Positions 23,970 to 33,202 of a stretch of DNA of 64,000 nt are shown here, in pieces (the first letter of the stretch is position 1; every line of letters starts with the position of its first letter). Position numbers and translations under genes: made by a program. Below the pieces are notes generated by a model. It did not search any database. It was given only the letters and a program-made list of their open reading frames with translations, and was not told the origin of the DNA. The stretch comes from Rhodopseudomonas palustris HaA2 (GTDB lineage Bacteria > Pseudomonadota > Alphaproteobacteria > Rhizobiales > Xanthobacteraceae): the NCBI RefSeq assembly GCF_000013365.1, contig NC_007778.1, forward strand, positions 4,884,501 through 4,948,500, written 5' to 3'.

Positions 23970-25880
23970 TCAGCTATGGCTCTTCAGCGCCGAGGAGATG
24001 TCGTCGAGCGCGGTCGGGTCCTCGATCGTGGCCGGCATCGCCCATTCGTCGCCGTCGGCGATCTTCTTGATGGTGCCGCGCAGGATCTTGCCGGAGCGGG
24101 TCTTGGGCAGCCGCGGCACGGTGATCGCCAGCTTGAAGGCGGCGACCGGGCCGAGCTTGTCGCGCACCAGCTTGACGATCTCCTTCTCGATCTCGGCGTG
24201 ATCGCGGGTGACGCCGCTCTTCAGCACGATGAGACCGCAGGGCACTTCACCCTTGATGGTGTCGTTGATGCCGAGCACGGCGCATTCGGCGACGTCCGGA
24301 TGCGAGGCGAGAATCTCCTCCATGCCGCCGGTCGAGAGCCGATGGCCGGCGACGTTGATGATGTCGTCGGTGCGGCCCATCACGAAGACGTAGCCGTCTT
24401 CGTCCATGTAGCCGGCGTCGGAGGTCTTGTAGTAACCGGGAAAGTCGGCGAAGTAGCTCTCGCGGCAGCGCTCGTCCTGCTGCCACAGCGTCGGCAGGTT
24501 GCCGGGCGGCAGCGGCAGCTTGATCACGATCGAGCCCATGGTGCCGGCGGGCACCGGCTTGCTGCCCTCGTCCACCACCCGGACGTCGTAACCCGGCATC
24601 GGCACCGTCGGCGAGCCGTGCTTGACCGGCAACAGACCCAATCCGACCGGATTGCCGGCGATGCACCAGCCGGTTTCGGTCTGCCACCAGTGATCGATCA
24701 CCGGCACCTTCAATTGCTGCTCGGCCCATTCCACCGTCGGCGGATCGGCGCGCTCGCCGGCCAGGAACAGCGTGCGCAGTTTCGACAGATCGTATTTGCG
24801 CATGAAGCTGCCGTCGGGATCGTCCTTGCGGATCGCTCGAAACGCCGTCGGCGCCGTGAACAGCGCCACAGCGCCGTGCTCGGCGATCACCCGCCAGAAC
24901 GCGCCGGGGTCCGGCGTGCCGACCGGCTTGCCTTCATACATGATCGAGGTCGCGCCATGGATCAGCGGGCCGTAGATGATGTAGCTGTGGCCGACCACCC
25001 AGCCGATGTCGGAGGCGCACCACCACACCTCGCCGGGCTTGACGCCGTAGAGATTCTCCATCGACCATTTCAGCGCGACCAGATGGCCGCCATTGTCCCG
25101 CACTACGCCCTTCGGCTTGCCGGTGGTGCCCGAGGTGTAGAGGATGTAGAGCGGATCGGTGGCGTCGACCGCGACGCATTCGGCCGTCTTGCCGGCGGCG
25201 AGCGCCTCGGAGCGCAGCTTGCCCCAATCGTGATCGCGGCCTTCGACCAGGTCGCAATCCTGCTGCGGCCGCTTCAGGATGATGCAGGCGTCGGGCTTGG
25301 CGGAGGACAGGCCGATCGCCTCGTCGAGCAGCGGCTTGTACTTGACGATGCGGCCGGGCTCGATGCCGCAGCTCGCGGAGAGAATCAGCTTCGGCTTGGC
25401 GTCGTCGATCCGGGTGGCGAGTTCTTTCGCCGCGAAGCCGCCGAACACCACCGAATGCACCGCGCCGATGCGGGCGCAGGCCAGCATCGCCACCATCGAT
25501 TCCGGCACCATCGGCATGTAGAGAATGACGCGGTCGCCCTTCTCCACGCCGAAATCCTGCATCACCGCGGCGAGCGCCTGCACTTCGCGCAGCATCTCCG
25601 CATAGGTGAAGGTGCTGATCGTGCCGGTCAGCGGCGAATCGTGGATCAGCGCCACCTGGTCGGCGCGGCCGTTGGCGACGTGGCGGTCGAGCGCGTTGTA
25701 GCAGGTGTTGACCTTGGCGCCGGCGAACCAGCGGCCGTACAGGCCTTGCGAGGGATCGAACACTTTGGTGGCCGGCACGATCCAGTCGATCTCGCGCGCG
25801 GCCTCGGCCCAGAAGCCCTCGGGGTCGGCCAGCGAGCGGGCATGAACCTCGCGATAACGGCTCTTGTCCTGGATATTCAT
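23970..25880 (-). CDS. prpE: Propionate--CoA ligase (PrpE-type acyl-CoA synthetase)
   Basis: 636 residues from the ATG giving MNIQDKSRYREV. ANL-superfamily motifs: YILYTSGTTGKPKGV (AMP/ATP loop, about residue 245), WWQTETGW, the YKTSDAGYMDEDGY hinge, and the adenylation lysine in KTRSGKILRG near residue 600. Close to acetyl-CoA synthetase, with PrpE-like length and SDIGWVVGHSYI. It makes propionyl-CoA from propionate and ATP. It is a single gene with no prpBCD neighbours. Acetate or other short acids cannot be excluded as substrates. Confidence 0.9.
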   Translation of the reverse strand: MNIQDKSRYREVHARSLADPEGFWAEAAREIDWIVPATKVFDPSQGLYGRWFAGAKVNTCYNALDRHVANGRADQVALIHDSPLTGTISTFTYAEMLREVQALAAVMQDFGVEKGDRVILYMPMVPESMVAMLACARIGAVHSVVFGGFAAKELATRIDDAKPKLILSASCGIEPGRIVKYKPLLDEAIGLSSAKPDACIILKRPQQDCDLVEGRDHDWGKLRSEALAAGKTAECVAVDATDPLYILYTSGTTGKPKGVVRDNGGHLVALKWSMENLYGVKPGEVWWCASDIGWVVGHSYIIYGPLIHGATSIMYEGKPVGTPDPGAFWRVIAEHGAVALFTAPTAFRAIRKDDPDGSFMRKYDLSKLRTLFLAGERADPPTVEWAEQQLKVPVIDHWWQTETGWCIAGNPVGLGLLPVKHGSPTVPMPGYDVRVVDEGSKPVPAGTMGSIVIKLPLPPGNLPTLWQQDERCRESYFADFPGYYKTSDAGYMDEDGYVFVMGRTDDIINVAGHRLSTGGMEEILASHPDVAECAVLGINDTIKGEVPCGLIVLKSGVTRDHAEIEKEIVKLVRDKLGPVAAFKLAITVPRLPKTRSGKILRGTIKKIADGDEWAMPATIEDPTALDDISSALKSHS

Positions 25881-26097
25881 GGCGTCTGCTCCCATCGATC
25901 TCGGGCGGTTTGCCCGCCATGTCCGGCTTTTAGCCGCTGCTGACAACCCCGCCTTTGTTCCTAATCAAGCAGGGGCGCTGCGCCGGCCGGTCGCCGGGCG
26001 GCATTGTGGCCGGGTGCGCCCGGGTTTCAAGGCCGAAACGGACACGTCCGGGGGGATACCGAGGTTCGCAAATCCCGGCGTCGGCCCGGAACAGCCT

Positions 26098-26856
26098 CTA
26101 TCGGCCGCCGGCCGCGCCGGTCAGTTGCTGCAGCCGCGTCTTCATCGCGGCGCGCAGATCGTAGCCCGGCCGGCCGAACGAGGCGTTGCGGTTGGCGAGG
26201 AAGTCGGCCTGCGCACGTTTCAGCGCGCGCAGCTCGGCCGGCTTCGCGCTGGCTTTGTCCTGCAGGATGCGGAGGTGCATCGCGGCGATCTCGCGGTCGA
26301 GATTGGCGAGATCGCGATCCCCGCAGATCGCCTTCTCGACGGCGCGGCGGGCGCGTCGGCAGTCGAAGCTCGGCTTGCCGTCGACCGCCTTCTGCACGCC
26401 GAGCCGCTCCAGCTCGGTCGCCAGCGCCCTGTGATTGGCGCGCGCGGCGGGGTGATCGCGCCGCAGCTTGAGTGCCGCGGAGAAATCCGCCAGTGCCTTG
26501 GGGTGATCGCCCTTGCCGAGCCACAGCTCGCCGCGGGCATTGTGGATATCCGGCTGCTTCGGATCGAGCCGCAGCACGTCGTCGTAATCGGCGAGCGCGC
26601 GGTCGATCTGCTGCTTGCGGATGAGCGCGCCGGCGCGCGCAATCAGCGCCTTGATGCGGTCGTCCCGCCCGGTATTGCGTTTGGCGATCAGCCTGCCGCA
26701 CAACTCGACTGCGCGATCGTCGTCCCGCTGCGCCGCCGCGGCGAGACACGGCGCCGGATCGAGCGTCGGATCGTCGAGATCGTCGACGCCGGTCGCGAGC
26801 GCCGGCGCCGCGGCGAGCAGCGCGAGCAAAACACCTGCTGCGGACAACCAACGCAT
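26098..26856 (-). CDS. Secreted TPR protein with LprI-like lysozyme-inhibitor domain
   Basis: 252 residues from MRWLSAAGV, whose hydrophobic run ends ALA at a signal-peptide site. Two or three tetratricopeptide repeats follow at about residues 60-150 (IDRALADYDDVLRLDPKQPDIHNARG; LWLGKGDHPKALADFSAALKL). The C-terminal domain has the LprI pattern FDCRRARRAVEKAICGDRDLANLDREIAAMH. LprI domains inhibit host lysozymes in some bacteria. Starts further upstream exist but would precede the signal peptide with charged residues. The function is inferred from domains only. Confidence 0.82.
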   Translation of the reverse strand: MRWLSAAGVLLALLAAAPALATGVDDLDDPTLDPAPCLAAAAQRDDDRAVELCGRLIAKRNTGRDDRIKALIARAGALIRKQQIDRALADYDDVLRLDPKQPDIHNARGELWLGKGDHPKALADFSAALKLRRDHPAARANHRALATELERLGVQKAVDGKPSFDCRRARRAVEKAICGDRDLANLDREIAAMHLRILQDKASAKPAELRALKRAQADFLANRNASFGRPGYDLRAAMKTRLQQLTGAAGGR

Positions 26857-26890
26857 GGATCGATTGGTTCTGCCGTCCAACATGCGATCC

Positions 26891-26986
26891 GTCATCCTGA
26901 GGTGCGCGCGCTCTTGCGCGCGCCTCGAAGGATGAGCCGGCATGGACTCGCTTTCATCCTTCGAGGCCCGCTGCGCTCAGGATGAC
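26891..26986. repeat. Hairpin repeat, family D, second copy
   Basis: Bounded by GTCATCCTGAGG and CGCTCAGGATGAC, with inner CTCGAAGGATGAG and CATCCTTCGAGG arms. It is the shorter relative of the copy at 16112-16239. Confidence 0.8.
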
Positions 26987-27003
26987 GGCCGCGACCCATC
27001 ACT

Positions 27004-27807
27004 TCAGTTCACCTTCAGCGTCAGGCCGCCGTCGACCACCAATTCGAGGCCGGTGACGTATTTCGACTCGTCGCTGGCGAGAAACAATGCGGCATTTGCG
27101 ACATCCCAGGCGTCACCCATGTGCCCCATCGGCACCTGCGCGTCGCGCGCGCGCCACATCGCCTCGACGTCGCCGGCGGCGTAGCTCGCCGCCAGCCCCG
27201 CGGAATGCGCGACCATCGGCGTCTTCATCAGGCCGGGCAGGATGCAGTTCACCCGGACGTGGTCCTTGGCGTATTCCACTGCGGTGGTGCGCGTCATCGC
27301 ATTCATCGCCGCCTTCGACGCCGCGTAGGTGACGTAGGAGATGCCGAGATGCCGGATCGAGGCGATCGACGAGATATTGATGATCGAGCCGCCGCCCTGG
27401 CGCTGCATGATCGGGACGACGTGTTTCATCGCCAGGAAGGCGCTCTTCAGATTGACCGCGAACACGCGGTCCCACTCGGCCTCGGAGACCTCGACCACGC
27501 CGCCGGTTTCGGCGATGCCGACATTGTTGTCGAGCACGTCGATGCCGCCCCAGGCGTCGACGCAGGCTTTCACCATCGCCTCGACATCGGCCGCGCGCGA
27601 CACGTCGGCGGCGAACGCGATGGCGCGGCCGCCCTCCGATTTGATGATGTCGACGGTCTCCTGCGCGGCGTCGCGATTGCGGTCGACGCAGAACACCTGC
27701 GCGCCCTCGCGCGCGAACGTCACCGCGGTCGCCTTGCCGTTGCCCCAGCCCGGCCCGATCGAACCGGCGCCGACCACCAGCGCGGTCTTGCCTTCAAGTC
27801 GTGGCAT
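27004..27807 (-). CDS. Short-chain dehydrogenase/reductase (SDR)
   Basis: 267 residues, classical SDR. The dinucleotide motif is VVGAGSIGPGWGNG (residues 11-24), a variant of TGxxxGIG; DNNVG replaces NNAG. The active site is S146/S147 with Y161-x3-K165 in YAASK. An NAD(P)-dependent oxidoreductase of unknown substrate. The glycine-motif variant with PGWG groups it with 'glucose 1-dehydrogenase / 3-oxoacyl reductase-like' proteins of the same type. It stands alone between repeats. Confidence 0.9.
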   Translation of the reverse strand: MPRLEGKTALVVGAGSIGPGWGNGKATAVTFAREGAQVFCVDRNRDAAQETVDIIKSEGGRAIAFAADVSRAADVEAMVKACVDAWGGIDVLDNNVGIAETGGVVEVSEAEWDRVFAVNLKSAFLAMKHVVPIMQRQGGGSIINISSIASIRHLGISYVTYAASKAAMNAMTRTTAVEYAKDHVRVNCILPGLMKTPMVAHSAGLAASYAAGDVEAMWRARDAQVPMGHMGDAWDVANAALFLASDESKYVTGLELVVDGGLTLKVN

Positions 27808-27880
27808 GCGTGTCTTCTTTCGTCGTTGCGTCTTGGGAAGCGTTGTAGCCCGGATGAAGCGAAGCGCAACCGGCACGGCG

Positions 27881-28049
27881 CACCCTCGCCCCGCCTGCGG
27901 GGAGAGGGTGGTGAGCATGTGCGAAGCGCATGCTCACCGGGTGAGGGGGCGTCTCCGCGAGTCGCAGCGCTCGGCTGCGTTGAGGCGCCCCCTCACCCGG
28001 CCCGCATCTGACGATGCGGACCGACCTCTCCCCGCGCGCGGGGAGAGGT
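27881..28049. repeat. Composite palindromic repeat, family F (CACCCTCGCCCC...GGGAGAGGTG)
   Basis: A long element with terminal CACCCTCGCCCCGCC and CTCTCCCCGCGCGCGGGGAG stems and inner GTGAGCATGTGCGAAGCGCA and CGCCCCCTCACCCGG segments. A related copy is at 48178-48316. Both carry the CGCATCTG(A/G)CGATGCGGACCG core. Confidence 0.8.
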
Positions 28050-28090
28050 GAAGACAGCGCGTTGAGAGCGAGCGCTAAGGCACTAGTAGA

Positions 28091-28465
28091 CTACTCGGGA
28101 CACGCGCTCATCGTCGTCGGCTGCGGGCCGATCTCGTGGCCGATGATCTGCGACAGAGTCCGGCATTGTCCGTCAGCGCACAGTCGCCATTCGCCGGCCA
28201 GGCCGGAATTGGCGAGCACCACTTCGCGCAACGGTTTGCGCTTCGGCGTCCATTGAAACCAGCCGTCGACCAGCCGCGCCTCGGGCGGCGGCTCCATGCC
28301 GGCGCCGGTGCCCTTGACGCGCGCCTGCACCAGATCGAGCCCCTGCGGCGTGACCCGCCAGTCCTCCTGCCACGCCGTTTTCTCGATCGAGTGCGTCCAG
28401 ACCAGCGTGAAGGCGGCGACCGCCAGCGTCTTCACCACGCCGGCGGAAGCGAGGCAGAGGTTCAC
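28091..28465 (-). CDS. DUF1850 protein of the TAXI-TRAP transporter
   Basis: 124 residues from a GTG overlapping the permease stop (GTGA). A short N-terminal hydrophobic segment (ASAGVVKTLAVAAFTLVW) leads into HSIEKTAWQEDWRVTPQGLDLVQARVKGTGAGMEPP, the DUF1850 core. This family is found almost only downstream of fused TRAP permeases of the TAXI type. It probably has an accessory role in uptake at the outer face of the membrane. The overlapping start shows translational coupling. Confidence 0.88.
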   Translation of the reverse strand: MNLCLASAGVVKTLAVAAFTLVWTHSIEKTAWQEDWRVTPQGLDLVQARVKGTGAGMEPPPEARLVDGWFQWTPKRKPLREVVLANSGLAGEWRLCADGQCRTLSQIIGHEIGPQPTTMSACPE

Positions 28466-30582
28466 GCAGCCGCCACCGCGTTGCGCGACCGCTGCCGCCA
28501 TTGCCACGCCACCACCAGCGCCGCGATGGTGAAGCCGACATAGTCGCTGTAGGGAAATTCGCCGAGCAGGCAGACGCTGGCGGCGAAGGCGACGAGCCGC
28601 TCGAGCACGTTCATGCGGGTGTACAGGAAACCGATCGACACCATGCCGAACAGGCCGATCGCGATCAGCGCCTTCAACGTGGCGTAGAGCACCGCGCCGT
28701 AGAAGCCGAGCTGCGCTGCCATCGGGTCGCCGGGCTGCAGCATCAGCGCCGGTGAGTACACCGCGATGAACGGGATGACGTAGCCGGCGAGCGCGATCCG
28801 CATCGCCTCCCAGCCGATCTTGTCAGGATTTTCCTTGGCGATCGGCGCGGCGGCGAGCGCCGCCAGCGCCACCGGCGGCGACAGATCCGCCATGATGCCG
28901 TAGTAGAACGCGAACATGTGGCTGACCAAGAGCGGCACGCCGAGCTGGGCCAGCGCCGGCGCGGCCAATGCGGCGGTGATGATGTAGGTCGGGATCGTCG
29001 GGATACCGGTGCCGAGCAGGATCGACAGCAGCATGGTCATCACCAGAGCCAGGAACAGGCTCTTCTCGCCGAAGCTGATCACCCAGCCGCCGAACACGGT
29101 GCCGACCCCCGTTTGTGTCATCATGCCGATGATGGTGCCGACGATGGCGCAGGCCATGCCGACGGTGAGCGCCGACTTGGCGCTGTCGGCCAGCGAATCG
29201 CGGCAGGCCGCCAGCGTGGCCCGGCCGCCGCGGGTGATCGCGGTGAACGCGATCAGCACCGCGACCACCACGATCACCTTCATGATGTCGAGCCCGTCGT
29301 TCAGCACCGCGCCGGCCACCAGCGCCAGCCCGATCCAGAACACGTAGCGCAGCACCTGGTTGGAGAAGCCGTGCACGATGCTGGCGCCGAGGATCAGCGC
29401 CACCGTCAGCGCCAGCCCCATCGAGCCGGCGTAGAGCGGCGTGAAGCCCTCGAACAGCATGTAGACCAGCGCCGCCAGCGGCAGGATCAGGTACCAGCGG
29501 TCGATCACCGCGCGCATCGCGCTCGGGATCTCGGATTTCTTCATGCCGACCAGGCCGTGCTTGCCGGCCTCCAGATGCACCATCCAGAACGCCGAGGCGA
29601 AGTACAGGAACGCCGGGATCACCGCGGCCTTGACCACCACCGAATAGTCGACGCCGAGCGTCTCGGCCATGATGAAGGCGACCGCGCCCATCACCGGCGG
29701 CATGATCTGCCCGCCCATCGAGGCGGTGGCCTCGACGCCGGCGGCGAAGGCCCGGCGATAGCCGAAGCGGATCATCAGCGGAATGGTGAACTGGCCGACG
29801 GTGACGACATTGGCGACGCCGGAGCCGGAGATCGTGCCCATCATCCCCGAGGCGAACACCGCGACCTTGGCGGGGCCGCCGCGGGTGCTGCCGAACAGGC
29901 CGAGCGAGACATCGGTGAACAGCTGGATCATGCCGGCGCGCTCGAGGAACGAGCCGAACAGGATGAACAGGAAGATGTAGGTCGCCGACACGTAGATCGG
30001 CACGCCGTAGAAACCTTCGGTGCCGAACGACAGATGGGTGACGACCTGATCGAAATCATAGCCGCGATGATTGAACGGCGCCGGCAGATACTGGCCGAGA
30101 AACCAGTACAGCAGGCAGACGCCGCACATGATCGGCAGCGCCGGGCCCATCAGCCGCCGCGTGCCCTCGAAGATCAGCACCGCGAGCAGCGTGCCGACCG
30201 CGAGGTCGAGATGGGTCGGATCGCCGTCACGCAGGATCAGATCGGCATAGAAGATCCACTGATACAGCCCGCACAGGAAGCCGAGCGCGCCGATCGACCA
30301 GGCCACCGCGCGGCCGAAATCGCTGCGCGCGGTGAAATTGCCGATCAGCCCGAAGGTCAGCAGCACCAGGAAGCCGACATGGACGCCGCGCACCACCTGG
30401 CTCGGCAGCACGTTCCAGGCCGCGATGACGAGCTGAAACACCGCGAAGGCGATCGCCACCCCATAGGCCAGATGGCGCCAGCCGCGCGGCCCGAACCCGG
30501 CTGGAAAGCCGTGCTCGAAATTGTCGAACTCGACTTTCACCGGCGCGGGCGCGTGATCGACCGTAGCCTCAGGCTGCAACAT
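28462..30582 (-). CDS. TRAP transporter permease, fused 4TM/12TM subunit (TAXI type)
   Basis: 706 residues with about 16-18 membrane helices. A short N-terminal DctQ-like part is fused to a DctM-like part, as in TAXI-TRAP systems; FGSTRGGPAKVAVFASGMMGTISGSGVANVVTVG is the typical family region near residue 230. The permease takes up organic acids or amino acids (TAXI members: glutamate, 2-oxoglutarate and others) driven by a sodium or proton gradient. The binding protein gene lies 149 bases upstream across a repeat, and DUF1850 overlaps downstream. Confidence 0.92.
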   Translation of the reverse strand: MLQPEATVDHAPAPVKVEFDNFEHGFPAGFGPRGWRHLAYGVAIAFAVFQLVIAAWNVLPSQVVRGVHVGFLVLLTFGLIGNFTARSDFGRAVAWSIGALGFLCGLYQWIFYADLILRDGDPTHLDLAVGTLLAVLIFEGTRRLMGPALPIMCGVCLLYWFLGQYLPAPFNHRGYDFDQVVTHLSFGTEGFYGVPIYVSATYIFLFILFGSFLERAGMIQLFTDVSLGLFGSTRGGPAKVAVFASGMMGTISGSGVANVVTVGQFTIPLMIRFGYRRAFAAGVEATASMGGQIMPPVMGAVAFIMAETLGVDYSVVVKAAVIPAFLYFASAFWMVHLEAGKHGLVGMKKSEIPSAMRAVIDRWYLILPLAALVYMLFEGFTPLYAGSMGLALTVALILGASIVHGFSNQVLRYVFWIGLALVAGAVLNDGLDIMKVIVVVAVLIAFTAITRGGRATLAACRDSLADSAKSALTVGMACAIVGTIIGMMTQTGVGTVFGGWVISFGEKSLFLALVMTMLLSILLGTGIPTIPTYIITAALAAPALAQLGVPLLVSHMFAFYYGIMADLSPPVALAALAAAPIAKENPDKIGWEAMRIALAGYVIPFIAVYSPALMLQPGDPMAAQLGFYGAVLYATLKALIAIGLFGMVSIGFLYTRMNVLERLVAFAASVCLLGEFPYSDYVGFTIAALVVAWQWRQRSRNAVAAA

Positions 30583-30631
30583 CGACGATCGCTCCCCGCG
30601 CGTGGTCTGCCATGTGGCTTGTTATTCCAGC

Positions 30632-30704
30632 GTCATGGCCGGGCTTGACCCGGCCATCCATCTTTCGAAACATGATGGATGCGCGGGTCAAGCCCGCGCA
30701 TGAC
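30632..30704. repeat. Hairpin repeat, family A, second copy
   Basis: GTCATGGCCGGGCTTGACCC opens it and GCGGGTCAAGCCCGCGCATG closes it, with ATGGATG inside. It lies between the TAXI binding-protein gene and the permease gene and could weaken or stabilise the upstream part of a common transcript. Confidence 0.8.
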
Positions 30705-30731
30705 GATGTCGTGCGATGTTCGCCGACGAGC

Positions 30732-31679
30732 TTACTTCAGCACGCCCTTTTCCTTGAAGTACTTGATCGCGCCGGGGTGCAGCGGAACCGGGCTGCCGGC
30801 CGCGGCGGTCTCGAGCTTGATGCCCTTGCCGGCGGCGTGGGCGCTGGCGAGGTCCGGCAGCGAGTCGAACACCAGCTTGGTCATCTGATAGGCGAGATCG
30901 TCGGACACCGCGGTCGAAGTGACGAGATAGTTGATCACCGCCGCGGTCGGAACGTCCTTGTCCTGGCCCTTGTAGGTGCCGGCCGGGATCGTTTCGGCGA
31001 CGAACGGCGGGCCGATCTTGTCGACCACGTCCTTCGGCACCGAGACCACGTTGATCTCGGAGGAGTTGCTGAGATCCTTGAGCGAGGCGACGCCGAGGCC
31101 TGCGGATTGCAGCGTGGCGGCGAGCTGGCGGTTCTTCATCAGGTCGACGGATTCGGCGAACGGCAGATATTCGATCTTGCCCATGTCCTTGTAATCCATC
31201 CCGGCGGCCTTGAGGATGGCGCGGGAATTCAGCTCGGTGCCGGATTTCGGCGCGCCGACCGACAGGCTCTTGCCCTTGAGGTCGGCGAGCGTCTTGATCC
31301 CCGACTCCGCGGTGGCGACGATCTGGATGTAGTTCGGATAGATCGCGCCGATCACGCGCAGCTTGTCGAGCTTGGCCTTGAAGCCGGCCTCAGGATCGCC
31401 GTCCCACGCCGCTTTCAGCGAGTCGCCGAGCGTGAAGGCGATCTCGCCGCGGCCCTGCTGCAGCAAATTGAGGTTCTCGACCGACGCCTTGGTGGCCTGC
31501 ACCTGCGACTTCACGTTCGGAATCTTGTCGCCGTAGATCTTCGCGATCGCGACGCCGAGCGGATAATACACGCCGGACGTGCCGCCGGTCAGCACGTTGA
31601 CGAACTGCTGGGCGTGAGCCTGCGGCGCCGAAACGAGCACGGCCGCAGCCGCGGCGAAACCCAAAAATCTGGCCTTCAT
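30732..31679 (-). CDS. TAXI-family TRAP solute-binding protein
   Basis: 315 residues with a signal peptide (cleavage near AHA-QQF, residue 23) followed by the TAXI motif FVNVLTGGTSGVYYPLGVAIAKIY, and later LGDSLKAAWDGDPEAGF. It would bind the solute in the periplasm and deliver it to the fused permease encoded downstream. The ligand is not predictable; glutamate and dicarboxylates are known for relatives. It is the first gene of the transporter unit on this strand. Confidence 0.93.
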   Translation of the reverse strand: MKARFLGFAAAAAVLVSAPQAHAQQFVNVLTGGTSGVYYPLGVAIAKIYGDKIPNVKSQVQATKASVENLNLLQQGRGEIAFTLGDSLKAAWDGDPEAGFKAKLDKLRVIGAIYPNYIQIVATAESGIKTLADLKGKSLSVGAPKSGTELNSRAILKAAGMDYKDMGKIEYLPFAESVDLMKNRQLAATLQSAGLGVASLKDLSNSSEINVVSVPKDVVDKIGPPFVAETIPAGTYKGQDKDVPTAAVINYLVTSTAVSDDLAYQMTKLVFDSLPDLASAHAAGKGIKLETAAAGSPVPLHPGAIKYFKEKGVLK

Positions 31680-31827
31680 GAACAGTTTTCTCCCCTAGGT
31701 TGTTTGGCAGCGAAACTGAACGGCCGGAACGCCGCGGTCAACCCGTCAAATCGGCGGCGGACCGCCGCCCCGGGGAACAAACCGCCAGCGCCGGAAGTTT
31801 GCTGCCCTGCGACAGTCCGAGCCCGAG

Positions 31828-33102
31828 GTGCGCGTGTCCCAGCAGCAAACGCCCGGCCGGCAGCGATCGCTCGATGCGCTCAACTTTTTCCTCGCCGACG
31901 TTCGGGACGGGCTCGGCCCGTATCTGGCGATCTATCTGCTCGCGGTGCAGAACTGGAACGAGGCGTCGATCGGCCTGGTGATGGCGATCGCCGCGATCGC
32001 GGGGATCGTCGCGCAGACGCCGGCCGGGGCACTGATCGACCGTTCGACGGCCAAGCGCGGCCTGCTGATCGCCGCCGCGACCGTGGTGACACTGGCGTCG
32101 GTGCTGCTGCCGCTGTTGCACAGCTTCGAAGCGGTCGCGGCGACCCAGGCGCTGGCCGGGGCGGCCGGCGCCATCTTCGCACCCGCGGTCGCGGCGATGA
32201 CCCTCGGGATCGTCGGTCCCCGCGCCTTCGCCCGCCGCACCGGGCGCAACGAGGCGTTCAATCACGCCGGCAACGCGGTGGCGGCGACGCTGGCGGGCGT
32301 ATCGGCCTATTATTTCGGTCCGGTGGTGGTGTTCTGGCTGATGTCGGCGATGGCGGTCGCCAGCATTGTGGCGACGCTGTCGATCCCGGCGAAAGCGATC
32401 GACGATCAGGTCGCGCGCGGCCTCGCCCCTATCAGCGGACCTAACGCAGGCGAACCCGCCCGCCACGACCAGCCGTCCGGCTTCAAGGTGCTGTTCACCT
32501 GCCGACCGCTGCTGATCTTCGCCGCCGCGACCGTGCTGTTTCATTTCGCCAATGCGGCGATGCTGCCGCTGGTCGGGCAGAAGCTCACCCTGGTGAACAG
32601 GGAGCTCGGCACCACCCTGATGTCGGTGTGTATCGTCGCGGCGCAGATCGTGATGGTGCCGGTGGCGATGCTGGTCGGGCACAAGGCCGATGTCTGGGGT
32701 CGCAAACCGATCTTCGCGGTCGCGCTCGGCGTGCTGGCGCTGCGCGGCGCGCTGTATCCGCTGTCCGACAATCCGTTCTGGCTGGTCGGGGTGCAGATGC
32801 TCGACGGCGTCGGCGCCGGCATTTTCGGCGCGCTGTTTCCGCTGGTGGTGGCCGACCTCACCCGGGGCACCGGCCATTTCAACATCAGTCAGGGCGCAAT
32901 CGCCACCGCGACCGGGATCGGCGGCGCGCTGTCGACCGCGGTCGCCGGGCTAATCGTCGTCACCGCCGGGTACAGCGCTGCATTTCTCACCCTCGCCGCG
33001 GTCGCGGCGCTCGGGCTGGTGCTGTTCGTCGTCCTGATGCCCGAGACCCGCCAGACCGCGCTGCCGCCCATTGGGCTGGCCCCGACCATGCCGGCTGAGT
33101 AG
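31828..33102 (+). CDS. MFS transporter
   Basis: 424 residues with 12 predicted membrane helices and the DGLGPYLAIYLLAVQNWNEASIGLVM entry. The motif-A-like loop is GALIDRSTAKRG at about residues 64-75, and the second-half equivalent is GHKADVWGRKPIF. GTG start. It is related to the group of drug or sugar exporters sometimes called MFS 'YfiS-like'. The substrate is not predictable. It is divergent from the TAXI binding-protein gene (149 bases between). Confidence 0.9.
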   Translation: MRVSQQQTPGRQRSLDALNFFLADVRDGLGPYLAIYLLAVQNWNEASIGLVMAIAAIAGIVAQTPAGALIDRSTAKRGLLIAAATVVTLASVLLPLLHSFEAVAATQALAGAAGAIFAPAVAAMTLGIVGPRAFARRTGRNEAFNHAGNAVAATLAGVSAYYFGPVVVFWLMSAMAVASIVATLSIPAKAIDDQVARGLAPISGPNAGEPARHDQPSGFKVLFTCRPLLIFAAATVLFHFANAAMLPLVGQKLTLVNRELGTTLMSVCIVAAQIVMVPVAMLVGHKADVWGRKPIFAVALGVLALRGALYPLSDNPFWLVGVQMLDGVGAGIFGALFPLVVADLTRGTGHFNISQGAIATATGIGGALSTAVAGLIVVTAGYSAAFLTLAAVAALGLVLFVVLMPETRQTALPPIGLAPTMPAE

Positions 33103-33202
33103 GTTGTCGCCGCGCGTTCACGTGGCCGAGTTCACTTGCCGCACCTCAGATCCGCCGATGCACGATGTACCGGCGGCAACTGCTTGCCGAATGGTACCGT
33201 CG

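Noticed and set aside
28918-30648. Plus-strand frame opposite the TRAP permease
   Set aside because: It is an antisense shadow, rich in His/Asp/Arg, with no start context or family; the permease on the other strand is clear.
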